A DNA stretch of 64,000 nucleotides from Proteus faecis (GCF_003144395.1 NZ_PENZ01000032.1:62001-126000), one strand, 5' to 3'. Shown: positions 13,701 through 21,899, counted from the first letter of the stretch. Made by a program: numbers and translations. Notes: generated by a model not told the origin, from the letters alone.

Positions 13701-14813
13701 CACATCAAATTTATTATCACTATTATCGTTTAAACCAAAGCGACGTTCAGCGCCGAAGGTAATTAAAGGCACTGGCGTATAAGTAAGGCCTGCTGTATAA
13801 GCGTGAGGGTTTTCTTGACGATTATCTTTGCTAAATAATCCGACTTCTTTACCATAATATTGTTCAAAAATCAGTTTTGCACCTAATTGTGGATAAGTCG
13901 GCAGGTAGCCTTCTGTTCGAATATCCCAACCATTAGCAGGACGTTCGTTATAATCTATAACATCGTCAGAGGTACGCCAGTTAGATAGACGGTGGTAGTG
14001 ATTTATACTTAATTTAAAATAGTCTCGCCATACTTCAGCACCGACACCAAAACGGCTGTGATAACGACTTAAATCGTAGTCATAAAAAGCGTTAAGACCG
14101 ACCATAAATTTATCAGTAAAATGTCGGTAACCAATACCTTGGTTTAATTGGCTGCGAGAATCTTTGCGGTGATAGCTGGTTTGAGAAAAAACTAAGTTCT
14201 TTTTACTATCATAGAGTGGAATAAGAATATCTGCAGAGCTTCCTTCCAAAGTGAATTTTTTATCCGTTGAAAGTGAAACTTGAGCATGACCAAACTGATT
14301 TAGCCACTGTTCTATTTGTTGATTGGCTTTACTTGATATTTTGCTTATTGCATATTGTGTTGCATCAGTATCTTTATTTAATAAAGACGAGTTATCGACA
14401 ATAATTTGTGCAAGCTCTTGCTCATTTGTCGTTGGAATAGCGGTATTTTGATTGTTATCTAACCATTTTTTTGTTGATAAAGGTTCATTAGGTATATTAA
14501 GAGTAATACCTGTTTTTATTTTTAATTTTCCAACTAAAGAAACATAATCAGGATTAGCTTCAATAAGTCTAAATAATTTTATATTGAATTTTTTCGCAAT
14601 AGATTCAGGGGTATCATTAGCTTGAACCTGATAAGTGTTTTGGCTTTTTATTAAATTAATCGTTTGTTTTTCTGGATTATTTTCTTTTGCAAAAACATTA
14701 GCAGGGATCGTTGCCGAGATGGGAAATGCTAATTGAATAAAGATATTAAACCAAGCAACTTTCTTTGTGATAGAAGAAAGTTGAGGTGTTAGTCCACTTT
14801 TAAAATTTATCAT
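7737..14813 (-). CDS. Giant intimin/invasin-family inverse autotransporter adhesin
   Basis: Outer-membrane adhesin of the type Ve (inverse autotransporter) family, 2358 residues. In order: a hydrophobic export signal (about residues 20-43, ending FPISATIPANVFA); a LysM domain for peptidoglycan (about 61-108, YQVQANDTPESIAKKFN); the 12-strand intimin/invasin beta-barrel (about 150-425, with KNLVFSQTSYHRKDSRSQLNQ and GLNAFYDYDL); about 13 Big_1/invasin-like Ig repeats with recurring DKxxNP-type turns and FxAD ends; three Big_2-like repeats (WSSSDPTIASID); and a unique C-terminal region with two cysteines. I prefer the ATG at 14813 because GGTGAG lies 7 bases upstream; the GTG at 14825 overlaps that site. 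It has its own terminator. Binding target unknown. Confidence 0.9.
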   Translation of the reverse strand: MINFKSGLTPQLSSITKKVAWFNIFIQLAFPISATIPANVFAKENNPEKQTINLIKSQNTYQVQANDTPESIAKKFNIKLFRLIEANPDYVSLVGKLKIKTGITLNIPNEPLSTKKWLDNNQNTAIPTTNEQELAQIIVDNSSLLNKDTDATQYAISKISSKANQQIEQWLNQFGHAQVSLSTDKKFTLEGSSADILIPLYDSKKNLVFSQTSYHRKDSRSQLNQGIGYRHFTDKFMVGLNAFYDYDLSRYHSRFGVGAEVWRDYFKLSINHYHRLSNWRTSDDVIDYNERPANGWDIRTEGYLPTYPQLGAKLIFEQYYGKEVGLFSKDNRQENPHAYTAGLTYTPVPLITFGAERRFGLNDNSDNKFDVNIQYRLGESLSSQLNPDNVRATRLMSGSRYDFVNRNNDIVLEYKKKTLVFLSIAPTINGYAKEEKDLGVQVHSKYPVKHIEWSASRLIANGGKINHNNNLNYSIILPRHIAGSSEKNSYTISAVAIDEQGNRSDPVQSQVTVDQSAINTQNSQFTPKTTQLPADNHSAQNLTLSILDNDKLPIDINLKELSLNIQSDNPASNSQVSHFSRIDAGKYQVTITAGSTPEIVTLTPKFRDNTFNQAQVTFVADTHSAIIAKGGLTVIKNNASADGKSQNKIQVIVTDINANRIPNYPVSFTADNGATIIGQANTDAEGKIIVPITNTHIGKSIINVSVKNITYSTSVNFIADINSAKINTFTINPNSSFANGTDEKLITFNIIDKNNNPVPNAKIQLFADNQAQLKKTELLTDSEGNASTTMTSKIAGITTVIARVNKIDTKKTTQFIADLSNGKIISVTPSAPPYIADGKTAVTFTAVVEDKNHNILPNAKVIWSTNRDQQIVSINDVSTTNNQGIAQTTVTSTQAFDVIVTASISNESLDALPITFVANNQQGLITLASNKTELIADNKEQAILTAVVKDKFGNKLPNVTVEWQSSASTTLDKQKSVTDNQGQTTNKIQTKKAGTTEIIATLSNKEKAQVTLTAIADPNSANIVLTTVNNKTEAIADNNDTITLMAHVTDAQNNPLIKQSVFWHSTHNVLSENMVKTDDNGNVQVVIKGTEAQTTTVTATLENSQSATKNLHFIAGQVNASQSSFLIEPQSIIANGQSLATGTINLKDKFGNPVPKQNKFIALSGDNNTIKFSALKEINTGIYQTTINGKQEGVSLIRAQYTNASNTFNLTQPLGFIADKQNAIINAVNVIAPFDVTANGTDKVVIRAKIVDKQGNPSMEGIAVGWLTSLGKLSLPISKTDKNGIAEIALSSTQAGTAQVTAMLDSQQSLDADHLINFNTDVISVDKSQLSLIPDTIISETGHSQITLTLKDKYDNLLTGLASKISIKYSTDLTATTTAFNEISTGIYQAQVSALKAGQTTISAKVNSSTLTQTARLTVLPNNQTAKVDKFVISNTQPHAGDTIVYHAYISDKNNNPVNSGVSVTWTTDKDSLLAKPLTFTDNKGIADVELTRNPAGIAKVNAVLISGSYPAPDVNFVADDVDENSSEINLIPATIIANGTDKALLTLTIKDKGGNILPDQQVEGISNNPIIQFSPAKQVSPGHYEIEATGTKSGTAQLSVKVNGVDFKKQKTLQLRADATTWQIKSVNVDRISMIAGDNGVNYQATIVDANDNILPNVIVSWKLQGLANDYDFSTYTDTNGIARTKVTSTVAGILKMSAYLDLNNHKSIQDVTVNPTNIDTNKSTFSSNRQSIGGDNKDSALLTVNLMDKYNNTIDGKKVSIKTTNGKPNFSDNPLNSLGNGKYQTNLTSNVKTDIILTAEAEGLTIAKPLTIKVTIPKPDIIFDKQIQQETYASAPISALGYTGVPNNINVMWSSSDPTIASIDTATGSIAMKKAGTAVITLQTSGNNQYQPAQNSYPLVIEKADIGLAAKETQLNSIWNDNIPQQVVLLYSNKDATNNPPPKQFVNYKQAIITVDEQGKITPIKPGDTPITVLSQATEQFKSSSIVINYTQDKGTINYHFKNSDETLIVDALSSGVLTAQAPTPTLPTGINAIWSSSKPSVVEVTPEGAITHLGVGKATLTLSIKDDVYYHDNDNSYNIMVEPAPYITIDSVKFQSAGREMLASNANNLSWQPVYISDNIFTVNWSSIKTPHAINFELYDDKNNLIQLVERQNYSPKNNITDPVIISPPESYINKPQNLKLKVITFDVNNKSYPKEYNIAVKSISAQTAANLFLIHLNSQFLYTDSGSSAPTCQDAWGTSTVHFTVVPRIEFKGDNKKLLYPITLTATINDITLNQSNLSQGIINQHVIYPDNFILNNTSENNHEFKTTSSIYAIDKECRINDTGYGVFKLILDVYGNKQVVTKNFNWSGSNGAY

Positions 14814-14976
14814 TTTTAAACTCACCGTAACAAATAATGATGAGATTCTCGTATTTATAGATGTATTAGATATCAGAAAGTGAACGTCAATTAATTAATT
14901 TATAGATATATAAAAAATTGAGACCAGAAAATAAAAATGGAAAGCGAAAAGAGGACGGAATATTTTGTTATAGAAG

Positions 14977-15008
14977 AGCCAATAGAAAATCTATTCTATT
15001 GGCTTTTT
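14977..15008 (-). terminator. Hairpin downstream of dkgA
   Basis: AGCCAATAGA (14977-14986) pairs with TCTATTGGCT (14995-15004), 21 bases past the dkgA stop. The T-tract is better on the plus strand than on the minus strand, so efficiency for dkgA is uncertain. Confidence 0.5.
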
Positions 15009-15024
15009 AATTAAGGAATAAAAA

Positions 15025-15855
15025 TTAGATATCGACAAAGAGGTCAGGATCAGGGCCTAAACGTTTTTTCTGTTCAAGAACGGTAATTTCAGCGACTTCT
15101 TCTTTTTCTAATTTAAAATCAAAAATATGGAAGTTTTCTTCAATACGAGAAGGTGTAACTGATTTTGGAATAACCACAAGCCCGCTGTCTAAATGCCAGC
15201 GCAAAACAATTTGCGCTGGGGTTTTATGGTATTTTTCAGCCAGTTTTTGAATAATGGGCTGATCAAAGACACCTTCACCACCTTGTGCTAATGGGCTCCA
15301 AGATTCCGTCACAATATTATGAGTAGTGTTCCAGGCTCTTAATGGTGCTTGTTGCATTAATGGATGAATTTCAATCTGATTAATAACAGGAGTTACACCT
15401 GTTTCTGTAATGATGCGTTCCAGATGTTCTTCTTTAAAATTACAGACACCAATGCTTTTTACTAATCCTTCTTTTTGCAGAATAATCATTTGTTTCCAAG
15501 CTTCGACATAAAGCTCTCGAGAAGGTGCTGGCCAATGCATTAAATAGAGATCGACATAATCAAGTTGTAAACGCTGGAGACTTTCTAATAAAGCACCACG
15601 GGCATGAGACTGATCGTTATTCCATAATTTCGTTGTGATAAACAGTTCATCACGAGGAACGGTGAGCTGTTTTAACGCTTTACCTACACCTTCTTCATTG
15701 TGATAAATCGCTGCTGTATCGAAAAGACGATAGCCTGTATCAAGTGCATGATGAATAGCTTTAACAACTTGATGATTATCTGCTTTCCACACACCAAGAC
15801 CAAGTTGTGGGATGGTATTTCCATCAGATAATTTGATCAGTTTAGGTTTATCCAT
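15025..15855 (-). CDS. dkgA: Aldo-keto reductase (methylglyoxal/2,5-diketo-D-gluconate reductase DkgA)
   Basis: Cytoplasmic NADPH-dependent reductase of 276 residues, the length of E. coli DkgA and matching it almost throughout (QLGLGVW, NEEGVGKAL, TTKLWN, QLDYVDLYLMHWP, VTPVINQIE, TESWSPLAQGG, VVIPKSVTPSRI, LGPDPD). The catalytic tetrad is visible: Asp46 (FDTAAIY), Tyr51, Lys76 (TTKLW) and His107 (LMHWP). Family members reduce small aldehydes such as methylglyoxal and 2-keto compounds. It follows yqhD by 27 bases, as in E. coli, so the two probably form an aldehyde-detoxification operon. Confidence 0.93.
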   Translation of the reverse strand: MDKPKLIKLSDGNTIPQLGLGVWKADNHQVVKAIHHALDTGYRLFDTAAIYHNEEGVGKALKQLTVPRDELFITTKLWNNDQSHARGALLESLQRLQLDYVDLYLMHWPAPSRELYVEAWKQMIILQKEGLVKSIGVCNFKEEHLERIITETGVTPVINQIEIHPLMQQAPLRAWNTTHNIVTESWSPLAQGGEGVFDQPIIQKLAEKYHKTPAQIVLRWHLDSGLVVIPKSVTPSRIEENFHIFDFKLEKEEVAEITVLEQKKRLGPDPDLFVDI

Positions 15856-15882
15856 TTCTACCTCCAGAGTCGCATAAAGTAC

Positions 15883-17040
15883 TTAGAGTGCCGCTGTATA
15901 AATACGTTGACTGACTTCTAATGTGATATCTTGATGCTCACCCAGTGCAATTTGTCCATGTTCTTCCAATTTTCGCACTAATGCGGGAATATCTTCTTCA
16001 CTGATTTTGAAATCAGCCAGTCGAGTTCTAAGTCCCATTAATTCAAAGAATTTTCGAGTTTCATTAATTGCAGTTTCAATTTTAAACGCGTCAGAACCTT
16101 GGTTTATGCCCCAAACTTTTTGTGCATATTGAATTAACTTGCCGTATTTAGCTTGGCGTTTTTCATTTAATAATGCAGGTAAAACAATAGCGAGGGTTTG
16201 CGCATGATCGAGTCCGTGTAAAGCCGTGAGTTCGTGACCTAATGCATGTGTAGCCCAATCTTGAGGAACACCCACACCAAGAATACCATTTAGCGCTTGT
16301 GATGCCGTCCACATTATATTAGCACGGATATCATAGTCTGTAGGTGATGTCAGTGCTTTTGGCCCTTGATCAATCAAAATACGTAAAAGGCCTTCGGCAT
16401 ACTCATCTTGTACACGGGCATTCACTGGATAAGTGAGATATTGCTCTAAGATATGAATAAAAGCATCAACAACACCGTTGGCTGTTTGTCTTGGCGGTAA
16501 AGAATAAGTGGTTGTTGGATCTAAAATAGCACAATGAGGATAAATATGAGGACTGGCAAAGCTCTGTTTATCCATTGTCTGTTTTCTGCTGATAACAGAA
16601 AAACTGTTGGTTTCAGTACCCGTTGCCGGAAGTGTTAATACACAACTTAAAGGTATTGCTTTTTCAATGACTTTACCGCGACTTGTTACAATTTCCCATG
16701 GTTCGCCTTTATAAGGGATAGCGGCTGCAATAAATTTAGTACCATCAATAACGGAACCGCCACCGACGGCTAATAGATGTGTGATACCGTGATATCTGGC
16801 GTAAGAAACTGCTTTCATTAGTGTTTCATAGGAAGGATTCGGCTCAATACCGCCAAACTCATGTATTTGGTAGCCTGGCAGTGCAGTATAGATTTGTTCT
16901 AAAACACCATTGCGTTTAATACTGCCCCCACCATAAGTAAATAGAATTCTTTCATTTTTTCCGATTTCAGAACGTAGTTTTTCTATTTGCCCTTGACCAA
17001 AATGAAGGCGAGTGGGGGAGTAATAAGTAAAGTTTTGCAT
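15883..17040 (-). CDS. yqhD: NADPH-dependent alcohol/aldehyde dehydrogenase YqhD
   Basis: Iron-containing-family alcohol dehydrogenase of 385 residues, orthologous to E. coli YqhD (387), which reduces short-chain and lipid-derived aldehydes with NADPH. Cofactor motif LLAVGGGSVIDGTKFIAA is near residues 90-107. The metal ligands are the aspartate and histidine of NGVVDAFIHILEQY and the histidines of HALGHELTALHGLDHAQTL. Upstream, where E. coli has the AraC-type activator gene yqhC, this window has only a decayed methyltransferase remnant, so regulation must differ or use a distant regulator. Confidence 0.94.
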   Translation of the reverse strand: MQNFTYYSPTRLHFGQGQIEKLRSEIGKNERILFTYGGGSIKRNGVLEQIYTALPGYQIHEFGGIEPNPSYETLMKAVSYARYHGITHLLAVGGGSVIDGTKFIAAAIPYKGEPWEIVTSRGKVIEKAIPLSCVLTLPATGTETNSFSVISRKQTMDKQSFASPHIYPHCAILDPTTTYSLPPRQTANGVVDAFIHILEQYLTYPVNARVQDEYAEGLLRILIDQGPKALTSPTDYDIRANIMWTASQALNGILGVGVPQDWATHALGHELTALHGLDHAQTLAIVLPALLNEKRQAKYGKLIQYAQKVWGINQGSDAFKIETAINETRKFFELMGLRTRLADFKISEEDIPALVRKLEEHGQIALGEHQDITLEVSQRIYTAAL

Positions 17041-17226
17041 TTGGTATCCACCTTAATTCATTGTTCTGAATATACAGTTATGACAAATCATCAGGAAAAA
17101 GTGTTTTACTGTATCTAGATAAAATAACATGACATCAATATAACTATAAGGTTATGGAAATGAGAATGGAATGGCTTTTCTTATGACCATAACGGTTCAT
17201 ATTGTTATTAATTTATAAGGAGTGAT

Positions 17227-17518
17227 ATGGAAAGTCATTATTTAACATTAAACCAAGGACACTGGGATAAACAAGCAGCAATGGAAAATCAGTGGTCGAA
17301 ACCTGTTAGTGATGACGATATTATCGCGGCTAAAAAGCCTTGAGGAAGTCCATTTAACGTCAAATCCCGTTAAAAATGAGTGGGTAGCGAATAGGTGCGC
17401 TTTTATAATCCCATTGTTTTTATTGCAAGATTTTATTGAAGACTTCGCTTCTTATACACGTTTTGGGGTTGATAACTATATTCCTATGTTTCTCGCATCA
17501 AAAGCGATTAAGCTTTAA
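17227..17518 (+). pseudogene. Remnant of a SAM-dependent methyltransferase gene
   Basis: ATG at 17227 with an AAGGAG site just upstream begins a 38-codon frame (GHWDKQAAMENQWSKPVSDD) that ends at a TGA at 17341. The adjacent frame carries on the same protein (LEEVHLTSNPVKNEWVAN) and ends with FGVDNYIPMFLASKAIKL at 17518. From memory of the family, this pairs the first ~50 and last ~30 residues of a class-I methyltransferase; the SAM-binding core is missing. I read this as a frameshift near 17330-17345 plus a large internal deletion. No function is expected. It sits in the slot occupied by yqhC in E. coli. Confidence 0.6.
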
Positions 17519-17636
17519 CGATAAACAGATTAAGACAAGAAGAGGATAGTGATAAATATAAACGGATTTTTACTAAGATATTAATAAATAAGAGATAAGA
17601 TAATGAACAACAGAACGTTGCCTGTGTTAGATGATT

Positions 17637-17675
17637 AAAAACACCATTATAATGATTAAAATAATGGTGTTTTTT
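17637..17675 (-). terminator. Bidirectional terminator downstream of yghB
   Basis: AAAAACACCATTAT (17637-17650) pairs with ATAATGGTGTTTTT (17661-17674), giving a U-tract in both directions. It ends yghB on the minus strand and the remnant gene on the plus strand. Confidence 0.8.
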
Positions 17676-17678
17676 AAA

Positions 17679-18347
17679 TTATTTATTGCTAGTGCTATTT
17701 TTACGATGGCGAATGTACATTACGACAGAGCCAATTAAACCTGCGCTTAACAATAATACTGGCAATGTCATCAGAATATTCATCACTAATGTTTCATGCT
17801 TTTGAATAAAAGGAATTAAATTCAATACATAGCCCAGTGAAACAATAATGCCTACCCATAAAAAGCCACTTAACCAGTTAAATATTTGAAAGCGGCGTTG
17901 TTGTAATTCAGATAATCCCGCCAAAGTGGGTAATAATGTTCGTACAAAACCAATAAAACGACCAATTAATAAAGCATATAAGCCTTGACGATGGAAAAGA
18001 TCATTCGCTTTATGGTGATATTGCTCAGGTAATTGTGCCATCCAGCGTTTAACTACTTTTGTGTCACTGAGCCATCGGCCTTGTAAAAAGCCTAACCAAC
18101 TTCCAAAACTAGCAGCAGTACCTAATACAATGATGGTTGGAAAGAAATGTAAAACATCTTTCGCAATAAGTGCACCACATAGAATAAGCAGTGTATCTCC
18201 GGGTAAAAATGCTGCGGGTAATACCCCATTTTCCAGCATAATAATAACAAAAAGAACAATATAGATAACCCACAACACATTAGGATTAGCCAGCACCATA
18301 TAATCATGTTGCATTAATGCGTGAATTATCTCTTTCAATGTTTCCAT
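17679..18347 (-). CDS. yghB: DedA-family inner-membrane protein YghB
   Basis: Polytopic inner-membrane protein of 222 residues, orthologous to E. coli YghB (219), a DedA/SNARE-associated protein. E. coli YghB and YqjA are needed for proton-motive-force maintenance and envelope division functions, and related DedA proteins act in undecaprenyl-phosphate recycling. DedA motifs are clear: ENGVLPAAFLPGDTLL, GFLQGRWL, GRFIGFVRTLLPTLAG and FQIFNWLSGFLW, with four to five hydrophobic segments. It lies in the E. coli order yqhD-(yqhC)-yghB-metC-exbB. Confidence 0.92.
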   Translation of the reverse strand: METLKEIIHALMQHDYMVLANPNVLWVIYIVLFVIIMLENGVLPAAFLPGDTLLILCGALIAKDVLHFFPTIIVLGTAASFGSWLGFLQGRWLSDTKVVKRWMAQLPEQYHHKANDLFHRQGLYALLIGRFIGFVRTLLPTLAGLSELQQRRFQIFNWLSGFLWVGIIVSLGYVLNLIPFIQKHETLVMNILMTLPVLLLSAGLIGSVVMYIRHRKNSTSNK

Positions 18348-18417
18348 TAGCGAACTCGCATTAAAAAGACTTTATGTTCGCTATTCTAACGCAAAATAAA
18401 GATAACAGTTTGATTTA

Positions 18418-18450
18418 ATCCCTGTGGAGCCACAGGGATAGATTTTTTTT
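18418..18450. terminator. Stem-loop between metC and yghB
   Basis: A 10-bp perfect inverted repeat, ATCCCTGTGG/CCACAGGGAT (18418-18439). The following T-run (18443-18450) is on the plus strand, whereas both flanking genes are on the minus strand, so it is at best a weak metC terminator. Confidence 0.4.
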
Positions 18451-18470
18451 AATAAAAAATTCATTCTTTA

Positions 18471-19661
18471 TTAAGAAATACGTAAAAATGCGTATTCGAG
18501 ATCTGCAATTAGATCGTCTACATTTTCTAATCCAATATGAACACGGAATAATGTGCCTGTAAATTCTGGTTGTGTTTCATACTGGCGCATAGCTTTAATA
18601 TCATTAGGTTGATAACCTAAAATTAAGGATTCGAATCCACCCCATGAAAATGCCATTTTAAATAATGAGAAATTATCTAAAAAAAGAGCAAATTCTTCAG
18701 CAGTTAGGATTTTCTTTAAACTAAAAGAGAATAGCCCGTTGCTACCTGAAAAATCACGTTGAAAATATTCATGACCTAGACAAGAAGATAAGGCTGGGTG
18801 ATAAACACTATCGACTAAAGCGTGTTGTTTTAGCCAACGAGCGACTTCTAATGCGCTCTGTTCATGCTGTTTCATTCTTACGGGTAATGTTCTTAGGCCT
18901 CTAGCTGTCATATACGCAGTATCAGGATCGACACATTGTCCTAATAAATAGGCATTTTCACGTAATTGTGCCCAACAACGTTTATTAGCAACGGCAAAAC
19001 CTAACATACCATCAGAGTGACCAATAATGTATTTTGTTGCTGATTGAATAGAAATATCAACACCAAGCATTAATGGTTTAAGTAATATTCCCGCCGCCCA
19101 AGTATTATCAATCATAATAATGATTTCAGGGTTATATTGGCGAACTGAATTGACTATTCCTTGCAGGTCTTGAATTTCCATCGTGATTGATCCTGGCGAT
19201 TCAAGAAAAACGATTTTTGTTTCAGGACGTAGTAATTGGCTGATCGCATTGCCGATTAAAGGATCAAAATAAGTCGTTGTGACTGAGAATTTACGTAAGA
19301 TCTGATCACAAAAATTTTGTGTGGGATCGTAAGCCGAACCCGTTACAAGAATATGGTCACCTTGTTCAATAAACGCGAGTATTGATTGCGTGATTGCTGC
19401 AGCACCAGAAGGAAATAATGCGCATCCTGCACCTTGTTCTAATTCAGTGAGTGCTTCTTGCAAAGCAAAGTGTGTGGTTGTGCCTCTACGACCATAAAAA
19501 AGTGCGCCTTCAGCGCGTTTTTTTGTTGCATCTCGTTTTTGCGCAACGGAATCAAAAATAACGGATGATGTTCGTTGTATAATTGGGTTTACTGCGCCTT
19601 GAGAATATTTTTTAGCTCGACCAGAAAGGAGGAGTGAGGTTTCTTGTTGTTTTAGCGTCAT
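18471..19661 (-). CDS. metC: Cystathionine beta-lyase
   Basis: PLP-dependent enzyme splitting cystathionine into homocysteine, pyruvate and ammonia in methionine synthesis. The 396 residues match E. coli MetC (395). Seen in order: [17 protein letters not shown] (substrate/PLP phosphate region), [50 protein letters not shown] and the PLP lysine in [20 protein letters not shown] and [17 protein letters not shown] are typical of the C-terminal domain. It is divergent from exbBD across a 329-base spacer, as in E. coli. No clear MetJ box was recognised. Confidence 0.95.
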   Translation of the reverse strand: MTLKQQETSLLLSGRAKKYSQGAVNPIIQRTSSVIFDSVAQKRDATKKRAEGALFYGRRGTTTHFALQEALTELEQGAGCALFPSGAAAITQSILAFIEQGDHILVTGSAYDPTQNFCDQILRKFSVTTTYFDPLIGNAISQLLRPETKIVFLESPGSITMEIQDLQGIVNSVRQYNPEIIIMIDNTWAAGILLKPLMLGVDISIQSATKYIIGHSDGMLGFAVANKRCWAQLRENAYLLGQCVDPDTAYMTARGLRTLPVRMKQHEQSALEVARWLKQHALVDSVYHPALSSCLGHEYFQRDFSGSNGLFSFSLKKILTAEEFALFLDNFSLFKMAFSWGGFESLILGYQPNDIKAMRQYETQPEFTGTLFRVHIGLENVDDLIADLEYAFLRIS

Positions 19662-19820
19662 CCTTAATACCTTCTTTTAATTGATGGTGTGTTTACCTCA
19701 AGTTAATTCATTTTTTGGATAAGTACAAAAGAGTTGCTGGATAGTTGATAAAATTTCACGTTACGTGAAAGAACGATAATTTGTCTTAAAAATGGACAAA
19801 TGGAAAAAAAATCGCCAAAT

Positions 19821-19839
19821 AGTAATGATAATTACTATC
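19821..19839 (+). promoter_or_regulatory. Fur box upstream of exbB
   Basis: AGTAATGATAATTACTATC matches the 19-base consensus GATAATGATAATCATTATC at 15 positions. It lies 150 bases upstream of exbB in the metC-exbB spacer. Iron repression of exbBD by Fur is well known in E. coli. Confidence 0.75.
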
Positions 19840-19990
19840 AAAATGCTTCATGTTTGATATCATTTGAGCGTTTTCTCTTTCCTGATGGCAAACAGGATGA
19901 TTGTAAGTAAACGATTTTGGGTAAGTAATGACGTAAAAATGTCATTACTGAATAAATAAATAGATAAAAAAGAGAGTAAAAGGCCAACTG

Positions 19991-20995
19991 ATGCGTAATT
20001 TGACAGCTTCTATTCTATTGGCAATCGGTCTGACAGGCTCTGCTTTTGCGGATACGACTCCTGCCACACCAACTGAACAGCCAACAACTGCTGCCGTTTC
20101 TTCAACAGCTTCTACACCGATAACGACTACACAGACAACTGCCACTACAGCCTCAACAACGGGTAATGAAGTGAAAGCAGAAAATACTGCAAGCGCTAAG
20201 CCTGAAGGTGAAAATACAGCTGTAATAACGGCTGAGAATTCAGAGAATGCACCTTCAGCGACAGAAAACACACCATCAGAAGTACAGCCTGAAATGGTTG
20301 CTGGTGGCGGATTTGCAGAAGATTTGTCCGTCATGGGTATGTATCGTAATGCCGATTTAGTCGTTAAGAGTGTCATGATTGGCTTACTGTTAGCCTCTAT
20401 TGTCACTTGGGCTCTATTTTTCGCGAAAGGAAGCTACCTGATCTCACTGCGTCGTCGCTTAAGAAATGAGACGGCTCAATTAGTTGAAGCTAAATCACTC
20501 AATGATGCATTAGCGATTAGCAAAAAATTTGGTCATAAGAGTGCAACCGCTGATTTCTTTAATGATGCGGAATTAGAGCGTACTTACTCTCAAGAAAGTA
20601 AAGTGGCATCAGGCATTAAAGAACGTGTTGAAATGCGTATGGAACGTCGCGTTGCAGCAATTATCCGTGAGTTAGGTCGCGGTAATGGTTATTTAGCTAC
20701 AATCGGTGCAATCTCTCCTTTTATCGGCCTTTTTGGTACGGTTTGGGGGATTATGAATAGCTTTATTGGTATTGCACACTCTCAAACGACAAATCTTGCT
20801 GTTGTTGCGCCCGGCATTGCAGAAGCGTTATTAGCAACAGCGATTGGTCTGATTGCAGCTATTCCTGCGGTTATTATTTATAACATTTTTGCTCGTATGA
20901 TCGCGGGTTATCGTGGTGAAATTGGTGATATCGCAACGGGTGTAGTGACATTAGTCAGCCGTGATTTAGATATCGAAAACAGCAAAGCAAGGTAA
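19991..20995 (+). CDS. exbB: TonB-system energizer ExbB, long form
   Basis: Inner-membrane proton-channel subunit that with ExbD energises TonB for uptake of iron-siderophores and vitamin B12. It has 334 residues against 244 in E. coli ExbB. The extra part is N-terminal: a signal peptide (about 1-20, ending TGSAFA), then a low-complexity Thr/Ala/Pro/Glu-rich periplasmic stretch to about residue 108. The MotA/TolQ/ExbB core follows: first membrane segment SVMIGLLLASIVTWALFF, cytoplasmic helices, LATIGAISPFIGLFGTVWGIMNSF and ATAIGLIAAIPAVIIYNIF. AAAGG lies upstream of the ATG. It is 6 bases from exbD. Confidence 0.94.
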   Translation: MRNLTASILLAIGLTGSAFADTTPATPTEQPTTAAVSSTASTPITTTQTTATTASTTGNEVKAENTASAKPEGENTAVITAENSENAPSATENTPSEVQPEMVAGGGFAEDLSVMGMYRNADLVVKSVMIGLLLASIVTWALFFAKGSYLISLRRRLRNETAQLVEAKSLNDALAISKKFGHKSATADFFNDAELERTYSQESKVASGIKERVEMRMERRVAAIIRELGRGNGYLATIGAISPFIGLFGTVWGIMNSFIGIAHSQTTNLAVVAPGIAEALLATAIGLIAAIPAVIIYNIFARMIAGYRGEIGDIATGVVTLVSRDLDIENSKAR

Positions 20996-21001
20996 TGAAT
21001 T

Positions 21002-21430
21002 ATGGCAATGCGTCTTGGTGATGATTCAGGTGATGATAATGAATTACATGATATCAATGTGACGCCTTTTATTGATGTCATGTTGGTTCTACTCATTATC
21101 TTTATGGTGGCAGCACCGTTAGCTACTGTTGATATAAAAGTAAATTTACCCGCTTCAAGTGCTAAACCACAGCCACGCCCTGAAAAGCCTGTTTATTTAA
21201 CAATTAAGTCGGATAAACAGATTTTCATTGGTGAAGAGATGGTCACACATGAAACGATAGCGAATGTGTTAGATACCATGACACAAGCAAACAAAGAGAC
21301 AACAATCTTTTTCCAAGCGGATAAAAAGGTTGATTATGAAACGTTAATGGCTGCAATGGATTCGCTAAGAAAAGCGGGTTATCTCAAAGTTGGGCTAGTG
21401 GGAATGGAAACCGTCTCTACAGGTGGTTAA
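21002..21430 (+). CDS. exbD: TonB-system transport protein ExbD
   Basis: Single-pass inner-membrane partner of ExbB, 142 residues as in E. coli (141). A short cytoplasmic N-terminus (DINVTPFIDVMLVLLIIFMVAAP) leads into the membrane helix, which carries the essential protonatable aspartate. The periplasmic domain follows. Second gene of the exbBD operon and followed by a strong terminator. Confidence 0.96.
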   Translation: MAMRLGDDSGDDNELHDINVTPFIDVMLVLLIIFMVAAPLATVDIKVNLPASSAKPQPRPEKPVYLTIKSDKQIFIGEEMVTHETIANVLDTMTQANKETTIFFQADKKVDYETLMAAMDSLRKAGYLKVGLVGMETVSTGG

Positions 21431-21475
21431 TATTTAGCAAATAAGCTATTTATCTAAGTATTTTTACGCTATTTT

Positions 21476-21523
21476 AAAAGCACTTTATTTGTCGTTGTGA
21501 AATGATGAATAAAGTGCTTTTTT
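21476..21523 (+). terminator. Rho-independent terminator after exbD
   Basis: AAAAGCACTTTATT (21476-21489) pairs with AATAAAGTGCTTTT (21508-21521), with a T-run at its end. Confidence 0.85.
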
Positions 21524-21899
21524 ATTGTATAGACGATATAGAGTTTATATTTTTACCATTTTTAATAGTTGTCGATGTTATTAATAAAATTGAGTTAGAA
21601 TAAAATTTAGCTTTAGTATTAAATAATATTAATAATGGATAGATTAAGTTACAGAATAAATAATTAATTAAGTTTATTGAGTGATGACGAGCTGAATCAA
21701 TTAATGCTAAGTAGATGTCATTGTTTGAACCCTTCTAACATTAATATTCATTAACTCTTCATTTTTTTTCATTTTTAGATTTGTTGATATCGACTTCTTA
21801 AAGTTAAATTTATCTATAACCTTGTGATTTATAATGTCTTTATTTGAATTTGATTTAAGTGTAAAAACACTTGCGCAAAAAATCTTATTGGATATAATG

